Made by a program: the position numbers and the translations under genes. From positions 1-36,681 of the forward strand of contig LUZC01000014.1 in assembly GCA_001603505.1 (NCBI GenBank): a DNA stretch of 36,681 nucleotides, given 5' to 3'. The notes beneath the pieces are model-generated. The model worked only from the letters and a program-made list of their open reading frames with translations, made no database searches and was not told the DNA's origin. The first letter of the stretch is position 1, and each line of letters begins with the position of its first letter. Below are positions 15,577 to 23,819 of the stretch, piece after piece. Origin of the DNA: Bacteroidales bacterium Bact_11 (lineage in GTDB: Bacteria > Bacteroidota > Bacteroidia > Bacteroidales > UBA932).

Positions 15577-17025
15577 ATGGGGGAATCGACACTGAAAGAA
15601 AAGACCTCCAGGGGTTTGTTCTGGGGAGGCATGAGCAGTTTTCTCCAACAACTGCTCAGTGCAGCGTTTGGCATTTATCTGGCCCGCACGCTGTCGCCCG
15701 ACGATTATGGCATGGTCGGGATGCTGACCATCTTCACGATGTTGTCGATGGTTCTTCAGGAGGGTGGTTTTACCTCCGCGCTGATCAACCGGAAGGAGAT
15801 ACGCCACGAGGACTATAATTCGGTTTTCTGGTTCAGTTTACTCATCTCGATTGCCTGCTACCTCGTCTTGTTCCTGTGTGCGCCGCTGATCGCCCGCTTT
15901 TACCATCACCCTGAATTGGTGAAGCTCTCCCGTTGGAACTTTCTGGGCATAGTCTTGACTGGTTTCGGGATTTCGCACCGGGCGTATCTGACCAAGCATC
16001 TGCGGGTTAAGGAGATTGCGATGGTCACGATTACCGCAGTCGCCATATCCGGCTCCATAGGCGTGTACCTTGCCTGGAAGGGGTATGCCTATTGGACACT
16101 GGTGATCCAAGCGCTGATCCTGACCGGATTGACCAATGCGGGACTCTGTGCTTTCTCCGGATGGAGACCGACATTCCATATTGATTTCGGCCCGGTCAAG
16201 GAAATGCTGCGGTACAGCATCAAGTTGATTGTTACTTCGATTCTGAGTATTCTCAGCAGCAACCTGATCACCGTGATCCTGGGCAGGTTCTATTCGGCGG
16301 TTCGCGTGGGCTATTACACCCAGGCGAACAAATGGAACGTGATGGGGACGACGTCGCTGACGGGAATGATCAACAGCGTGGCTCAGCCGGTGCTTGTGGA
16401 AGCGGTGGAAGACCGTCCGCGACAGTTGAACATTTTCCGGAAGCTGATTCGCTTTACGGCGTTCGTTGCCTTTCCCGCGATGTTGGGGCTGGGATTCATC
16501 GCTCCGGAGTTCATCACGGTCGCATTGACTGACAAATGGGCCGACAGCATTGTCCTGTTACAGATTCTTTGTATTGGAGGCGCCTTTCTTCCCATTTCAA
16601 CGGTCTGTTCCAATCTGGTGCTCAGCCGTGGACATTCCGGGCAGTATATGTGGGCCAACATCATTCTGCTGGCGGTCACGCTGGGATTGATCTATTTGCT
16701 CTTCCCCTATGGCGTTACCAGCATGGTTGTCGGTATCACGGTGGCCAATGTGCTATGGTTGGCGATCTGGCTGTTCTTTCTGTGGAAGGAACTGGGTTAT
16801 ACGCTGCTCAAGATGCTGAAAGACCTGCTTCCTTTCCTGGGGGCGACCGCCTTGTCCATAGCAGCGGCATGGCTTCTGACGAAGTCTGTATCGAATATCT
16901 ATATCCTGCTGTGTGCGAAGATTCTCATAACGGCTGCCCTCTACGCGCTGATTCTTTGGGTGTCGCGGGCTGCCATTTTCCGGGAAAGCATACAGATGCT
17001 TCTTGCCATGATAAAAAAGAAATAA
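15577..17025 (+). CDS. Oligosaccharide flippase (Wzx/MOP-superfamily polysaccharide exporter)
   Basis: A 482-residue multi-pass membrane protein with about a dozen to fourteen hydrophobic helices and the family opening SRGLFWGGMSSFLQQL with YLARTLSPDDYGMVGML. This is the WzxC/TuaB-like branch that moves lipid-linked oligosaccharide units across the inner membrane. It heads a tight run of nucleotide-sugar and glycosyltransferase genes, with rfbF starting four bases after its stop. A role as the exporter for the sugar unit made by the downstream enzymes follows from context. No polymerase (Wzy) is seen in the plus-strand block, though YfhO or genes outside the window could serve. Confidence 0.9.
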   Translation: MGESTLKEKTSRGLFWGGMSSFLQQLLSAAFGIYLARTLSPDDYGMVGMLTIFTMLSMVLQEGGFTSALINRKEIRHEDYNSVFWFSLLISIACYLVLFLCAPLIARFYHHPELVKLSRWNFLGIVLTGFGISHRAYLTKHLRVKEIAMVTITAVAISGSIGVYLAWKGYAYWTLVIQALILTGLTNAGLCAFSGWRPTFHIDFGPVKEMLRYSIKLIVTSILSILSSNLITVILGRFYSAVRVGYYTQANKWNVMGTTSLTGMINSVAQPVLVEAVEDRPRQLNIFRKLIRFTAFVAFPAMLGLGFIAPEFITVALTDKWADSIVLLQILCIGGAFLPISTVCSNLVLSRGHSGQYMWANIILLAVTLGLIYLLFPYGVTSMVVGITVANVLWLAIWLFFLWKELGYTLLKMLKDLLPFLGATALSIAAAWLLTKSVSNIYILLCAKILITAALYALILWVSRAAIFRESIQMLLAMIKKK

Positions 17026-17029
17026 TACG

Positions 17030-17812
17030 ATGAAAGTGGTTTTACTGGCCGGTGGTTTCGGCACGCGGATCGCGGAAGAGTCGATTGCCAAACCCAAACC
17101 GATGATCGAAATCGGGGGAATGCCCATCCTTTGGCACATCATGAAAGAGTATGCATTCTACGGGCACACGGAGTTCATTATCTGCGCCGGCTACAAACAG
17201 CATATGATCAAGCAGTGGTTCTCCGAATATTTCCTCTATAGCAGTGATGTGACGTTCGACTATGCGGAGGGTGCCAACAGCGTAATCGTTCATCGGAGTA
17301 CCTGCGAGCCCTGGAAGGTGACCGTGGTCGATACGGGGCTCAATACGATGACAGGTGGTCGGATCAAGAGGATTCAACCCTATGTGGGGAACGAACCGTT
17401 CATGATGACCTATGGTGACGGTGTGTGCGACGTGGACATCAACGAGCTGATCGCGTTCCACAAGTCGCACGGCAAGATCGCTACGCTCACAGCCGTGCAA
17501 CTTGAGCAGCAGAAGGGTGTGCTTGACATCGGAGGCGACAACGCCGTCAAATCGTTCCGCGAAAAGAACCTGGCCGACAGCGCCCCGATCAACGCGGGCT
17601 ATATGGTGCTTGAACCAGAGATTTTCGACTATCTCGAAGGTGACCAGACGGTATTCGAACGGGAACCGCTGGAGCGTCTGGCTGCGGAAGGACAACTGAT
17701 GTCATACCGCCACAAGGGATTCTGGCAGTGTATGGATAATAAGCGGGAAATGGATATGCTGGAAAAGATGCTGGCCACAGGGAATGCTCCCTGGAAAAAG
17801 TGGAATGATTGA
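17030..17812 (+). CDS. rfbF: Glucose-1-phosphate cytidylyltransferase
   Basis: A 260-residue nucleotidyltransferase forming CDP-glucose from glucose-1-phosphate and CTP, the entry step to CDP-linked 3,6-dideoxyhexoses. The signature LLAGGFGTRIAEES at 5-18 is specific to this family, followed by KPKPMIEIGGMPILWHIMK. TYGDGVCDVDI near 129 supplies metal-binding aspartates, and KGFWQCMDNKREMDML is the usual ending. Length is normal (about 257-260). It is four bases from the flippase stop and eleven bases from the rfbH ATG. Equivalent names are ddhA and ascA. Confidence 0.96.
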   Translation: MKVVLLAGGFGTRIAEESIAKPKPMIEIGGMPILWHIMKEYAFYGHTEFIICAGYKQHMIKQWFSEYFLYSSDVTFDYAEGANSVIVHRSTCEPWKVTVVDTGLNTMTGGRIKRIQPYVGNEPFMMTYGDGVCDVDINELIAFHKSHGKIATLTAVQLEQQKGVLDIGGDNAVKSFREKNLADSAPINAGYMVLEPEIFDYLEGDQTVFEREPLERLAAEGQLMSYRHKGFWQCMDNKREMDMLEKMLATGNAPWKKWND

Positions 17813-17822
17813 CAGGACTCCT

Positions 17823-19157
17823 ATGAAGAAAAAAGACGCATTAAAGCAGCAGATTCTTGAATTGACGCGGGAATACTATCGGGAAGTCCACGCGCCGCAG
17901 CCTCCGTTTGTCCCGGGCACTACGCGGGTGAACTATGGCGGCCGCTTTTTCGACGACGCCGAGATGGTCAACCTGGTCGATGCGTCGCTCGATTTCTGGC
18001 TGACGGCCGGACCCTGGGCGACCCGCTTCGAGAAAGGGCTGGCCCGGTGGCTGGGCGTGAAATACTGCTCGCTCTGCAACAGCGGCTCCAGCGCCAATCT
18101 GCTAGCTTTCAGCGCGCTGACCGCGCATGAACTGGGCGACCGCGCCATCCGGCGCGGCGATGAGGTCATCACCGTGGCGGCGGGTTTTCCGACCACCGTG
18201 GCCTGCATCGTACAGTTCGGTGCCGTCCCCGTTTTCGTAGACATGAGCGCGGAAGAGGGCAACATGGACTGCTCGCAGCTGGAAGCGGCGCTTTCTCCCA
18301 GGACGAAGGCAGTGATGCTGGCGCATTCGCTGGGCAATCCGTTCAATCTGGAAGCCGTGGTGGCTTTCTGCAGGAAGCACAACTTGTGGCTGGTGGAGGA
18401 CAACTGCGATGCGCTTGGTTCCGAATACTTCATCGACGGGGTATGGAAGAAAACCGGTACCATCGGAGATATCGGAACAAGCAGCTTCTATCCGCCGCAC
18501 CACATGACCATGGGCGAGGGCGGAGCCGTCTATACCAACAACCGCGAGCTCGACAAATATGTGAAGAGTTTCCGCGACTGGGGCCGCGACTGCTGGTGCA
18601 TCGGCGGCGTTGACAACACCTGCGGGTGCCGTTTTACCGGCCAGTTCGGCAAACTCCCCCATGGCTACGACCACAAGTATGTGTACAGTCTCCTCGGCTA
18701 CAACTTGAAGGCCACCGACCTGCAGGCCGCCATCGGCTGCGCACAGCTTGAGAAGCTGGATTTCATCGTAGCGCGTCGCAGGGAGAATTTCCAGACCTTG
18801 TACGACGGCCTGAAGGGCGTACCCGGGCTGTTGCTGCCCGAGCCGCAGAAGAACAGCCGCCCCAGCTGGTTCGGTTTCTTCATCACCGTGAAGGAAGATG
18901 CCGGGTACACCCGCAACGAACTGACCTCCTATCTGGAGGAGCACCGGGTGCAGACGCGCAATCTCTTCGCCGGCAATCTGCTGCTGCATCCCGCTTTCGA
19001 AGAATATGTCGAGGGCAGGGACTACCGTACCATCGGCAGCCTGCCTGTCACCAACCGCATCATGAACGACAGTTTCTGGCTGGGCGTGTATCCCGGCATG
19101 ACGCCCGAGAAACTGCAATATATGATCGATTGCATCAAATCATTTTGCCAACGATGA
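17823..19157 (+). CDS. rfbH: CDP-6-deoxy-L-threo-D-glycero-4-hexulose 3-dehydrase (E1)
   Basis: A 444-residue PMP-dependent, iron-sulfur enzyme that removes the C3 hydroxyl in 3,6-dideoxyhexose synthesis. The usual PLP-binding lysine is replaced by histidine in SFYPPHHMTMGEGG (His226/227), the hallmark of this family. The 2Fe-2S ligands are visible as Cys195, Cys257, Cys259 and Cys267; the C-X-C-X7-C part (DCWCIGGVDNTC) agrees with characterised E1. E1 needs a separate NADH-dependent reductase (E3), which is not found in this window. ATG at 17823 is chosen over an upstream start inside rfbF because it begins the normal N-terminus. The stop overlaps the rfbG start by four bases. Also called ddhC or ascC. 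Confidence 0.95.
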   Translation: MKKKDALKQQILELTREYYREVHAPQPPFVPGTTRVNYGGRFFDDAEMVNLVDASLDFWLTAGPWATRFEKGLARWLGVKYCSLCNSGSSANLLAFSALTAHELGDRAIRRGDEVITVAAGFPTTVACIVQFGAVPVFVDMSAEEGNMDCSQLEAALSPRTKAVMLAHSLGNPFNLEAVVAFCRKHNLWLVEDNCDALGSEYFIDGVWKKTGTIGDIGTSSFYPPHHMTMGEGGAVYTNNRELDKYVKSFRDWGRDCWCIGGVDNTCGCRFTGQFGKLPHGYDHKYVYSLLGYNLKATDLQAAIGCAQLEKLDFIVARRRENFQTLYDGLKGVPGLLLPEPQKNSRPSWFGFFITVKEDAGYTRNELTSYLEEHRVQTRNLFAGNLLLHPAFEEYVEGRDYRTIGSLPVTNRIMNDSFWLGVYPGMTPEKLQYMIDCIKSFCQR

Positions 19158-20233
19158 AAGATACATTCAACGGATTCTACGCGGGAAAGCGGGTACTGGT
19201 CACCGGCCATACCGGCTTCAAGGGCAGCTGGCTCTGCATTTGGCTTCACGGGCTGGGTGCCGAAGTGGTGGGCGTTGGATTGGAACCCTATACGGAAAAG
19301 GACAATTTCGTGTTGAGTGGTATCGGCGGGAAGATCATGGCCGACATCCGCGCCGATATCCGTGACGGCCGGAAGATGAAGGAACTCTTCGCGCAGTACC
19401 GGCCGGAGATCGTATTCCATCTGGCCGCACAGCCGCTCGTCCGCCTCAGCTACGAGATTCCCGTCGAAACGTACGAAGTCAACGTGATGGGCACCGTCAA
19501 TGTGATGGAGGCCATCCGGGCAACCGACAGCGTGAAAGTCGCCGTGATGATTACCACGGACAAGTGTTACGACAACAAGGAACGGCTGACGGGGTATAAG
19601 GAGGACGATCCCTTCGGTGGATATGATCCGTATTCCAGCAGCAAGGGTGCCTGTGAAATCGCCATCCAGAGCTGGCGCCGCAGTTTCTTCAACCCTGAAG
19701 ATTATGGCACGAAGCACCACATCAGCCTGGCCAGCGTACGCGCCGGTAACGTGATCGGCGGCGGCGACTGGGCGAAAGACCGCATCGTCCCCGACTGTAT
19801 CCGTGCCCTGGAAGCAGGAGAGCCCATCGGCATCCGGAGTCCCAAGGCGGTCCGGCCGTGGGAGCACGTGCTGGAGCCGCTTTCCGGTTATCTGCTGTTG
19901 GCAAAGAAGATGTGGGAGCAGCCCACGGAATACTGTGAGGGCTGGAATTTCGGCCCCGAGGCTCAGGCCCTGTCCACAGTGTGGGATGTGGCCTCGGAAC
20001 TGGTGCGCCAGTACGGCCAGGGAGAACTCCGGGACATTTCGAATCCGGCGGCTCCCCATGAAGCGGGCCTGCTGACGCTCGACATCACCAAGGCCAAAAC
20101 GCGCCTGGGTTGGCATCCGACCCTCGACATGAAGCAGACGATGGCTCTGGTGGCCGACTGGTATAAACGGTACCGTCGTGAAGACGTATATTCGATTTGT
20201 ATGGATGAAATAGCTTGTTTTCTTGCATCATGA
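19154..20233 (+). CDS. rfbG: CDP-glucose 4,6-dehydratase
   Basis: A 359-residue extended short-chain dehydrogenase converting CDP-glucose to CDP-4-keto-6-deoxyglucose. VLVTGHTGFKGSWL at 14-27 is the NAD-binding glycine motif with the FKGSW variant typical of this family. The catalytic triad region shows MITTDKCYDN and YDPYSSSKG (YxxxK), and ASVRAGNVIGGGDWAKDR follows. ATG at 19154 overlaps the rfbH stop as ATGA. The order here, F-H-G, differs from the common F-G-H order in enterobacterial clusters. Its own stop again overlaps the next ATG by four bases. Also called ddhB or ascB. Confidence 0.96.
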   Translation: MKDTFNGFYAGKRVLVTGHTGFKGSWLCIWLHGLGAEVVGVGLEPYTEKDNFVLSGIGGKIMADIRADIRDGRKMKELFAQYRPEIVFHLAAQPLVRLSYEIPVETYEVNVMGTVNVMEAIRATDSVKVAVMITTDKCYDNKERLTGYKEDDPFGGYDPYSSSKGACEIAIQSWRRSFFNPEDYGTKHHISLASVRAGNVIGGGDWAKDRIVPDCIRALEAGEPIGIRSPKAVRPWEHVLEPLSGYLLLAKKMWEQPTEYCEGWNFGPEAQALSTVWDVASELVRQYGQGELRDISNPAAPHEAGLLTLDITKAKTRLGWHPTLDMKQTMALVADWYKRYRREDVYSICMDEIACFLAS

Positions 20234-21960
20234 AAGTATCGGATTATATCGTGTCCCTGCTCGCTGATCGCGGTGTCAACACCGTGTTCGGCTACATCGG
20301 TGGCATGATTACCCACCTGGTCGATTCTTTGGGACAAAGCCAGCAGGTCCGGTATGTCCAAACCCTTCACGAACAGACGGCGGCAATTGCGGCGGAAGGC
20401 TATGCTCTGGAGAGCGGCAAGTTCGGCGTTGCCATCTGTACGAGTGGCCCCGGGGTAACGAATCTGATTACCGGCATCGCCGATGCGTATTTCGGATCTA
20501 TTCCCGTTCTCTTTATTTCCGGTCAGGTCAATACGTATGAATACAAATACGACAAACCCGTCCGGCAGCAGGGCTTTCAGGAGATGGACGTCGTCAGCGT
20601 AGTGAGCCCCATTACTAAATACTCCGTCCTGCTGGATGATGCGGATAAAGTTAAGTATGAATTTGAAAAGGCGATCCATATCGCCACGCACGGGCGGAAA
20701 GGGCCGGTCATGATCGACTTGCCCATGGATATTTCCCGGGCCGAAATCGACGTGTCCGGCCAGCGGGGTTATGTGCCGGAAGAAGAAACGCTTCTCGACC
20801 TGGATATGGAGAGCTTCCGTTCATTGGTGGAATCGGCCGAGCGACCGATGTTCCTGGTGGGTGGCGGCTGCCAGGGGGCGGGCGTTAAAGCGGAGTTGGA
20901 TGCGCTGCTCAGGCAGACGGGAATCCCTGTCGTTACTTCCTTGATGGGACGTGGACTTATCGATGAGACATTTCCCCATTATATCGGAATGATCGGGAGC
21001 TATGGAAATCGTAGCGCCAATATGGCTGTTGCCCGGGCAGATCTGTTGATTGCGCTGGGGAGCCGTTTGGATACCCGTCAGACCGGAGCCATGTACCAGT
21101 CGTTCCTGCGGAACGGAACGGTCATCCATGTAGACATTGACGAAAATGAATTGGATGGCAATCGGCTGGAAAATCGTGTGAAGGTACATGCGGATGTCGC
21201 TCAGTTTGTCCGGGCGATGAAGGAAGCCCATTTCCAGTATAGGGATTACACCGAGTGGAATGGTTGGATCAAAACCATCAAACAGCATTTTGGCCAGGAA
21301 GCCGAGATTGAACGGTTTGTCGATAATAAAGCGCCCTATCGTATCCTGCAGGATTTGAACAAAATCACCCGAAAAGACGATATCGTCACAGCGGACATCG
21401 GGCAGAACCAGATGTGGGCTGCCCAGACCTTGCAGATGAAGAAGGGGATGAAGTTCGTCACGAGCGGTGGTCTCGCTCCTATGGGATTCTCCCTTCCCGT
21501 AGCCATCGGGATGGCATTTGCCCGTCCGGACAAGCGCGTCTTCTGCCTGACCGGTGACGGCGGCTTGAACATGGCGCTCCAGTCGCTGGGCGTGATCGCG
21601 CAATATGGTTTGAATATCAAGGTGATTGTCCTGAACAATGCCGCACTGGGCATGATTACGCAGTTTCAGCATCTCTATTTCCAAGACCGGATGTTCGGAA
21701 CGACTGCTGAGGGAGGTTACATCAACCCCGATTTCGCTGCATTGGCAACAGCGTTCGGATTGCCCTATATCGAGACGAGCGGCGGGCTGCCCGATCATTG
21801 GGAAAACGCCGATAAACCCGTTCTCGTCAACTGCCTGATTGAGGGACGGACCACCGTGTCTCCGAAATTGGAGTACAATTCTCCGATAGACAAGCCCTCT
21901 CCCCAGCTGGATGCCGGGGAATTTGACCGATTCATGGGGACACGATGCCCAAATAGCTGA
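20230..21960 (+). CDS. Thiamine-diphosphate enzyme, acetolactate-synthase-like; probable YerE-type CDP-sugar two-carbon transferase
   Basis: A 576-residue protein with the three-domain AHAS/pyruvate-oxidase plan: pyrimidine-binding domain with the activating Glu48 (LHEQTAAIAAEGYAL), a central nucleotide-binding-type domain (about 190-330), and a ThDP pyrophosphate-binding domain with GDGG at 442-445 and LNN at 468-470. General acetolactate synthase is possible from sequence alone. Position inside an operon that makes CDP-3,6-dideoxy-4-ketohexose strongly suggests the role of YerE of Yersinia pseudotuberculosis, which decarboxylates pyruvate and adds the two-carbon unit to C4 of that sugar. 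No small regulatory AHAS subunit or branched-chain amino-acid gene lies nearby. The next gene starts five bases later. Confidence 0.8.
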   Translation: MKVSDYIVSLLADRGVNTVFGYIGGMITHLVDSLGQSQQVRYVQTLHEQTAAIAAEGYALESGKFGVAICTSGPGVTNLITGIADAYFGSIPVLFISGQVNTYEYKYDKPVRQQGFQEMDVVSVVSPITKYSVLLDDADKVKYEFEKAIHIATHGRKGPVMIDLPMDISRAEIDVSGQRGYVPEEETLLDLDMESFRSLVESAERPMFLVGGGCQGAGVKAELDALLRQTGIPVVTSLMGRGLIDETFPHYIGMIGSYGNRSANMAVARADLLIALGSRLDTRQTGAMYQSFLRNGTVIHVDIDENELDGNRLENRVKVHADVAQFVRAMKEAHFQYRDYTEWNGWIKTIKQHFGQEAEIERFVDNKAPYRILQDLNKITRKDDIVTADIGQNQMWAAQTLQMKKGMKFVTSGGLAPMGFSLPVAIGMAFARPDKRVFCLTGDGGLNMALQSLGVIAQYGLNIKVIVLNNAALGMITQFQHLYFQDRMFGTTAEGGYINPDFAALATAFGLPYIETSGGLPDHWENADKPVLVNCLIEGRTTVSPKLEYNSPIDKPSPQLDAGEFDRFMGTRCPNS

Positions 21961-21965
21961 GAGAA

Positions 21966-23819
21966 ATGGTCTTTTTCATCACAGGTGCAACCAGTTTTAT
22001 TGGCAAGGCGTTGTGCCGGCATCTGGTCGAAGCCGGCGACCGGGTCGTTGCGGTGACCCGGCATGCTTGCCCGGAGCTGGAGGAGCTCGTCCCGACCGGA
22101 CGGCTGGAATTGCTGCATACAGACCTTCAGCAACTGGCGGCGACCGCCCTCCCGCTCCATGCGGATGTGCTGATCCACCTGGCATGGATGGGCGTCAGGA
22201 GAGAAGATCGCTGCGATGCCGAGATGCAGGGCAGCAACATTCCCCTGTCGCTCGAAATGATCGCTCTGGCCGGTCGGATAGGCTGCCGTCTGTATGTCGA
22301 TGCCGGCTCCCAGGAGGAATATGGCATTGTCCGTGGACCCGTCTCCGAAGAGACCCCCTGCCATCCCGCTACGGAATACGGAAAGGCCAAGCTGCAGTTG
22401 TACGAAGCTTCGCGGGAAGCTTGTGACAAGCTGGGCATCAAATATCTGCATCCGCGCATCTTCAGCGTCTATGGCGAAGACGACCATCCGAATACGCTGG
22501 TCATGACGGCGGCCCGGAAAATGCGCAGGAATGAACCCCTGTCCCTGAGTTCCTGTACGCAGAAGTGGAACTATCTGTGTGTAAGAGACGCTGCTGCCAT
22601 TCTCGGTGCCTTGTGCCGAAAAGCCGTGGACGACGCCTCATTTCATTCGGAGGTCTTCCTGGTCGCTTCGCGCGATACCCGGCCCTTGAAGGATTTCGTC
22701 GAATCAATGAAAGCGGTTCTCCATTCGGATAGCCGTCTGGACTATGGTTTGGCGAATCCCGACAAGGACGTGTGGTTGGAACCGGACCTGAGCAAGCTGA
22801 CAGCTGCCGTGGGACAACTGGAGTCGCACCGTTTTGAAGAGGTGGTGGCCCGTCTGGGGACTGATCCCGTCCTCTCCATAAGCATTCCCATCTACAACCG
22901 GTCGCAGTGTCTTGTCCGGATGCTCGACCGTTTCCTGGAGGACAGCGACCTCTTCGAGGAGAAGATCTATCTCTATGTGTCGGACAACTGCTCTACGGAG
23001 GACCTGAAGTCCATCGTTGACGGGTATGTGGCAAGAGGACTGCGTGTCCATTACCACCGGAACGAAGAGAACATCGGGGCGGATCTGAACATCTGTGCCT
23101 GCTTCCGTGCCGGGCAGGGGAAGTATACACTGGTGCTGGGCAGCGATGATATTCCGCAGAGCGGTTTTTTGCGCGGGCTGCTCCCGATCCTGGAAGATGG
23201 GGAGTACGGGATGGTTCACATCAATATCTATGACGGCAGGAAAAACTGGATGACGCAGGAATACCGCGATGCGGAAAAGTTCTTCGTCGACATGCATGGC
23301 TGGATTACCTTCATCAGCATCCACATCGTGGCTACGCGTTTCATCCCGCAGGTGCCGGTGGAAAGCTATGCCTCCAAGAACCTGGCCCAGATACCGCTGT
23401 ATCTGAAAGCCGGTGTAGAGAGCGAACGGAATCTGGTCGTGAACCACGTGTTCCTGACACCGAGCGAAAACGGCAATCCGGCCGACACGGCCGGTTATAA
23501 CGCCTTTCAGGTGTTTATCGTGTATCTGCTGGACTTGCTCGACGAGGCCGTCGCAAAGGGGCAGCTTTCCCGTAAGGCCTACAAGGCCATCAAGCGGCGA
23601 ACCTACAAGTATATTATCACCCAGCATATCGTCAATCTCCTCATCCTCAAACGGACCAATTACAACCACAATTCCCGCACCGGCTGGAAGATCGTCTGGG
23701 AATACTACGGGAAGCACTTGTACGCATACTATTATCTGGCGTGGCGCATTGTGTACGCTGCGTGCCATCTGGTGTTCGTCAAGAAGCTGGGATGGGGCAA
23801 GAAGCAAAGGCCGTCATGA
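21966..23819 (+). CDS. Fusion protein: YerF-like NAD(P)-dependent sugar reductase/epimerase plus family 2 glycosyltransferase
   Basis: A single 617-residue frame with two domains. Residues 1 to about 290 form an extended short-chain dehydrogenase: FITGATSFIGKAL (4-16) for cofactor binding and YGKAK (Tyr138, Lys142) as catalytic YxxxK. Residues about 300-560 form a GT2 GT-A domain: LSISIPIYNRSQCL, VSDNCSTEDL, NEENIGADLN and LGSDD (Asp394/Asp395), resembling dideoxyhexose (abequosyl-type) transferases. By position after the YerE-like gene, the first domain is proposed to reduce the branched ketone to the final sugar, as YerF does, and the second to transfer it. The sequence runs unbroken through the linker at about 22860, with no internal stop, so this is a real fusion in the assembly. 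The stop overlaps the next ATG by four bases. Confidence 0.82.
   Translation: MVFFITGATSFIGKALCRHLVEAGDRVVAVTRHACPELEELVPTGRLELLHTDLQQLAATALPLHADVLIHLAWMGVRREDRCDAEMQGSNIPLSLEMIALAGRIGCRLYVDAGSQEEYGIVRGPVSEETPCHPATEYGKAKLQLYEASREACDKLGIKYLHPRIFSVYGEDDHPNTLVMTAARKMRRNEPLSLSSCTQKWNYLCVRDAAAILGALCRKAVDDASFHSEVFLVASRDTRPLKDFVESMKAVLHSDSRLDYGLANPDKDVWLEPDLSKLTAAVGQLESHRFEEVVARLGTDPVLSISIPIYNRSQCLVRMLDRFLEDSDLFEEKIYLYVSDNCSTEDLKSIVDGYVARGLRVHYHRNEENIGADLNICACFRAGQGKYTLVLGSDDIPQSGFLRGLLPILEDGEYGMVHINIYDGRKNWMTQEYRDAEKFFVDMHGWITFISIHIVATRFIPQVPVESYASKNLAQIPLYLKAGVESERNLVVNHVFLTPSENGNPADTAGYNAFQVFIVYLLDLLDEAVAKGQLSRKAYKAIKRRTYKYIITQHIVNLLILKRTNYNHNSRTGWKIVWEYYGKHLYAYYYLAWRIVYAACHLVFVKKLGWGKKQRPS

Noticed and set aside
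20230-21960. Housekeeping acetolactate synthase large subunit (ilvB)
   Set aside because: No small subunit or ilv genes nearby; four-base overlap with rfbG and position before a sugar reductase favour a sugar-modifying role, though activity as acetolactate synthase cannot be excluded.
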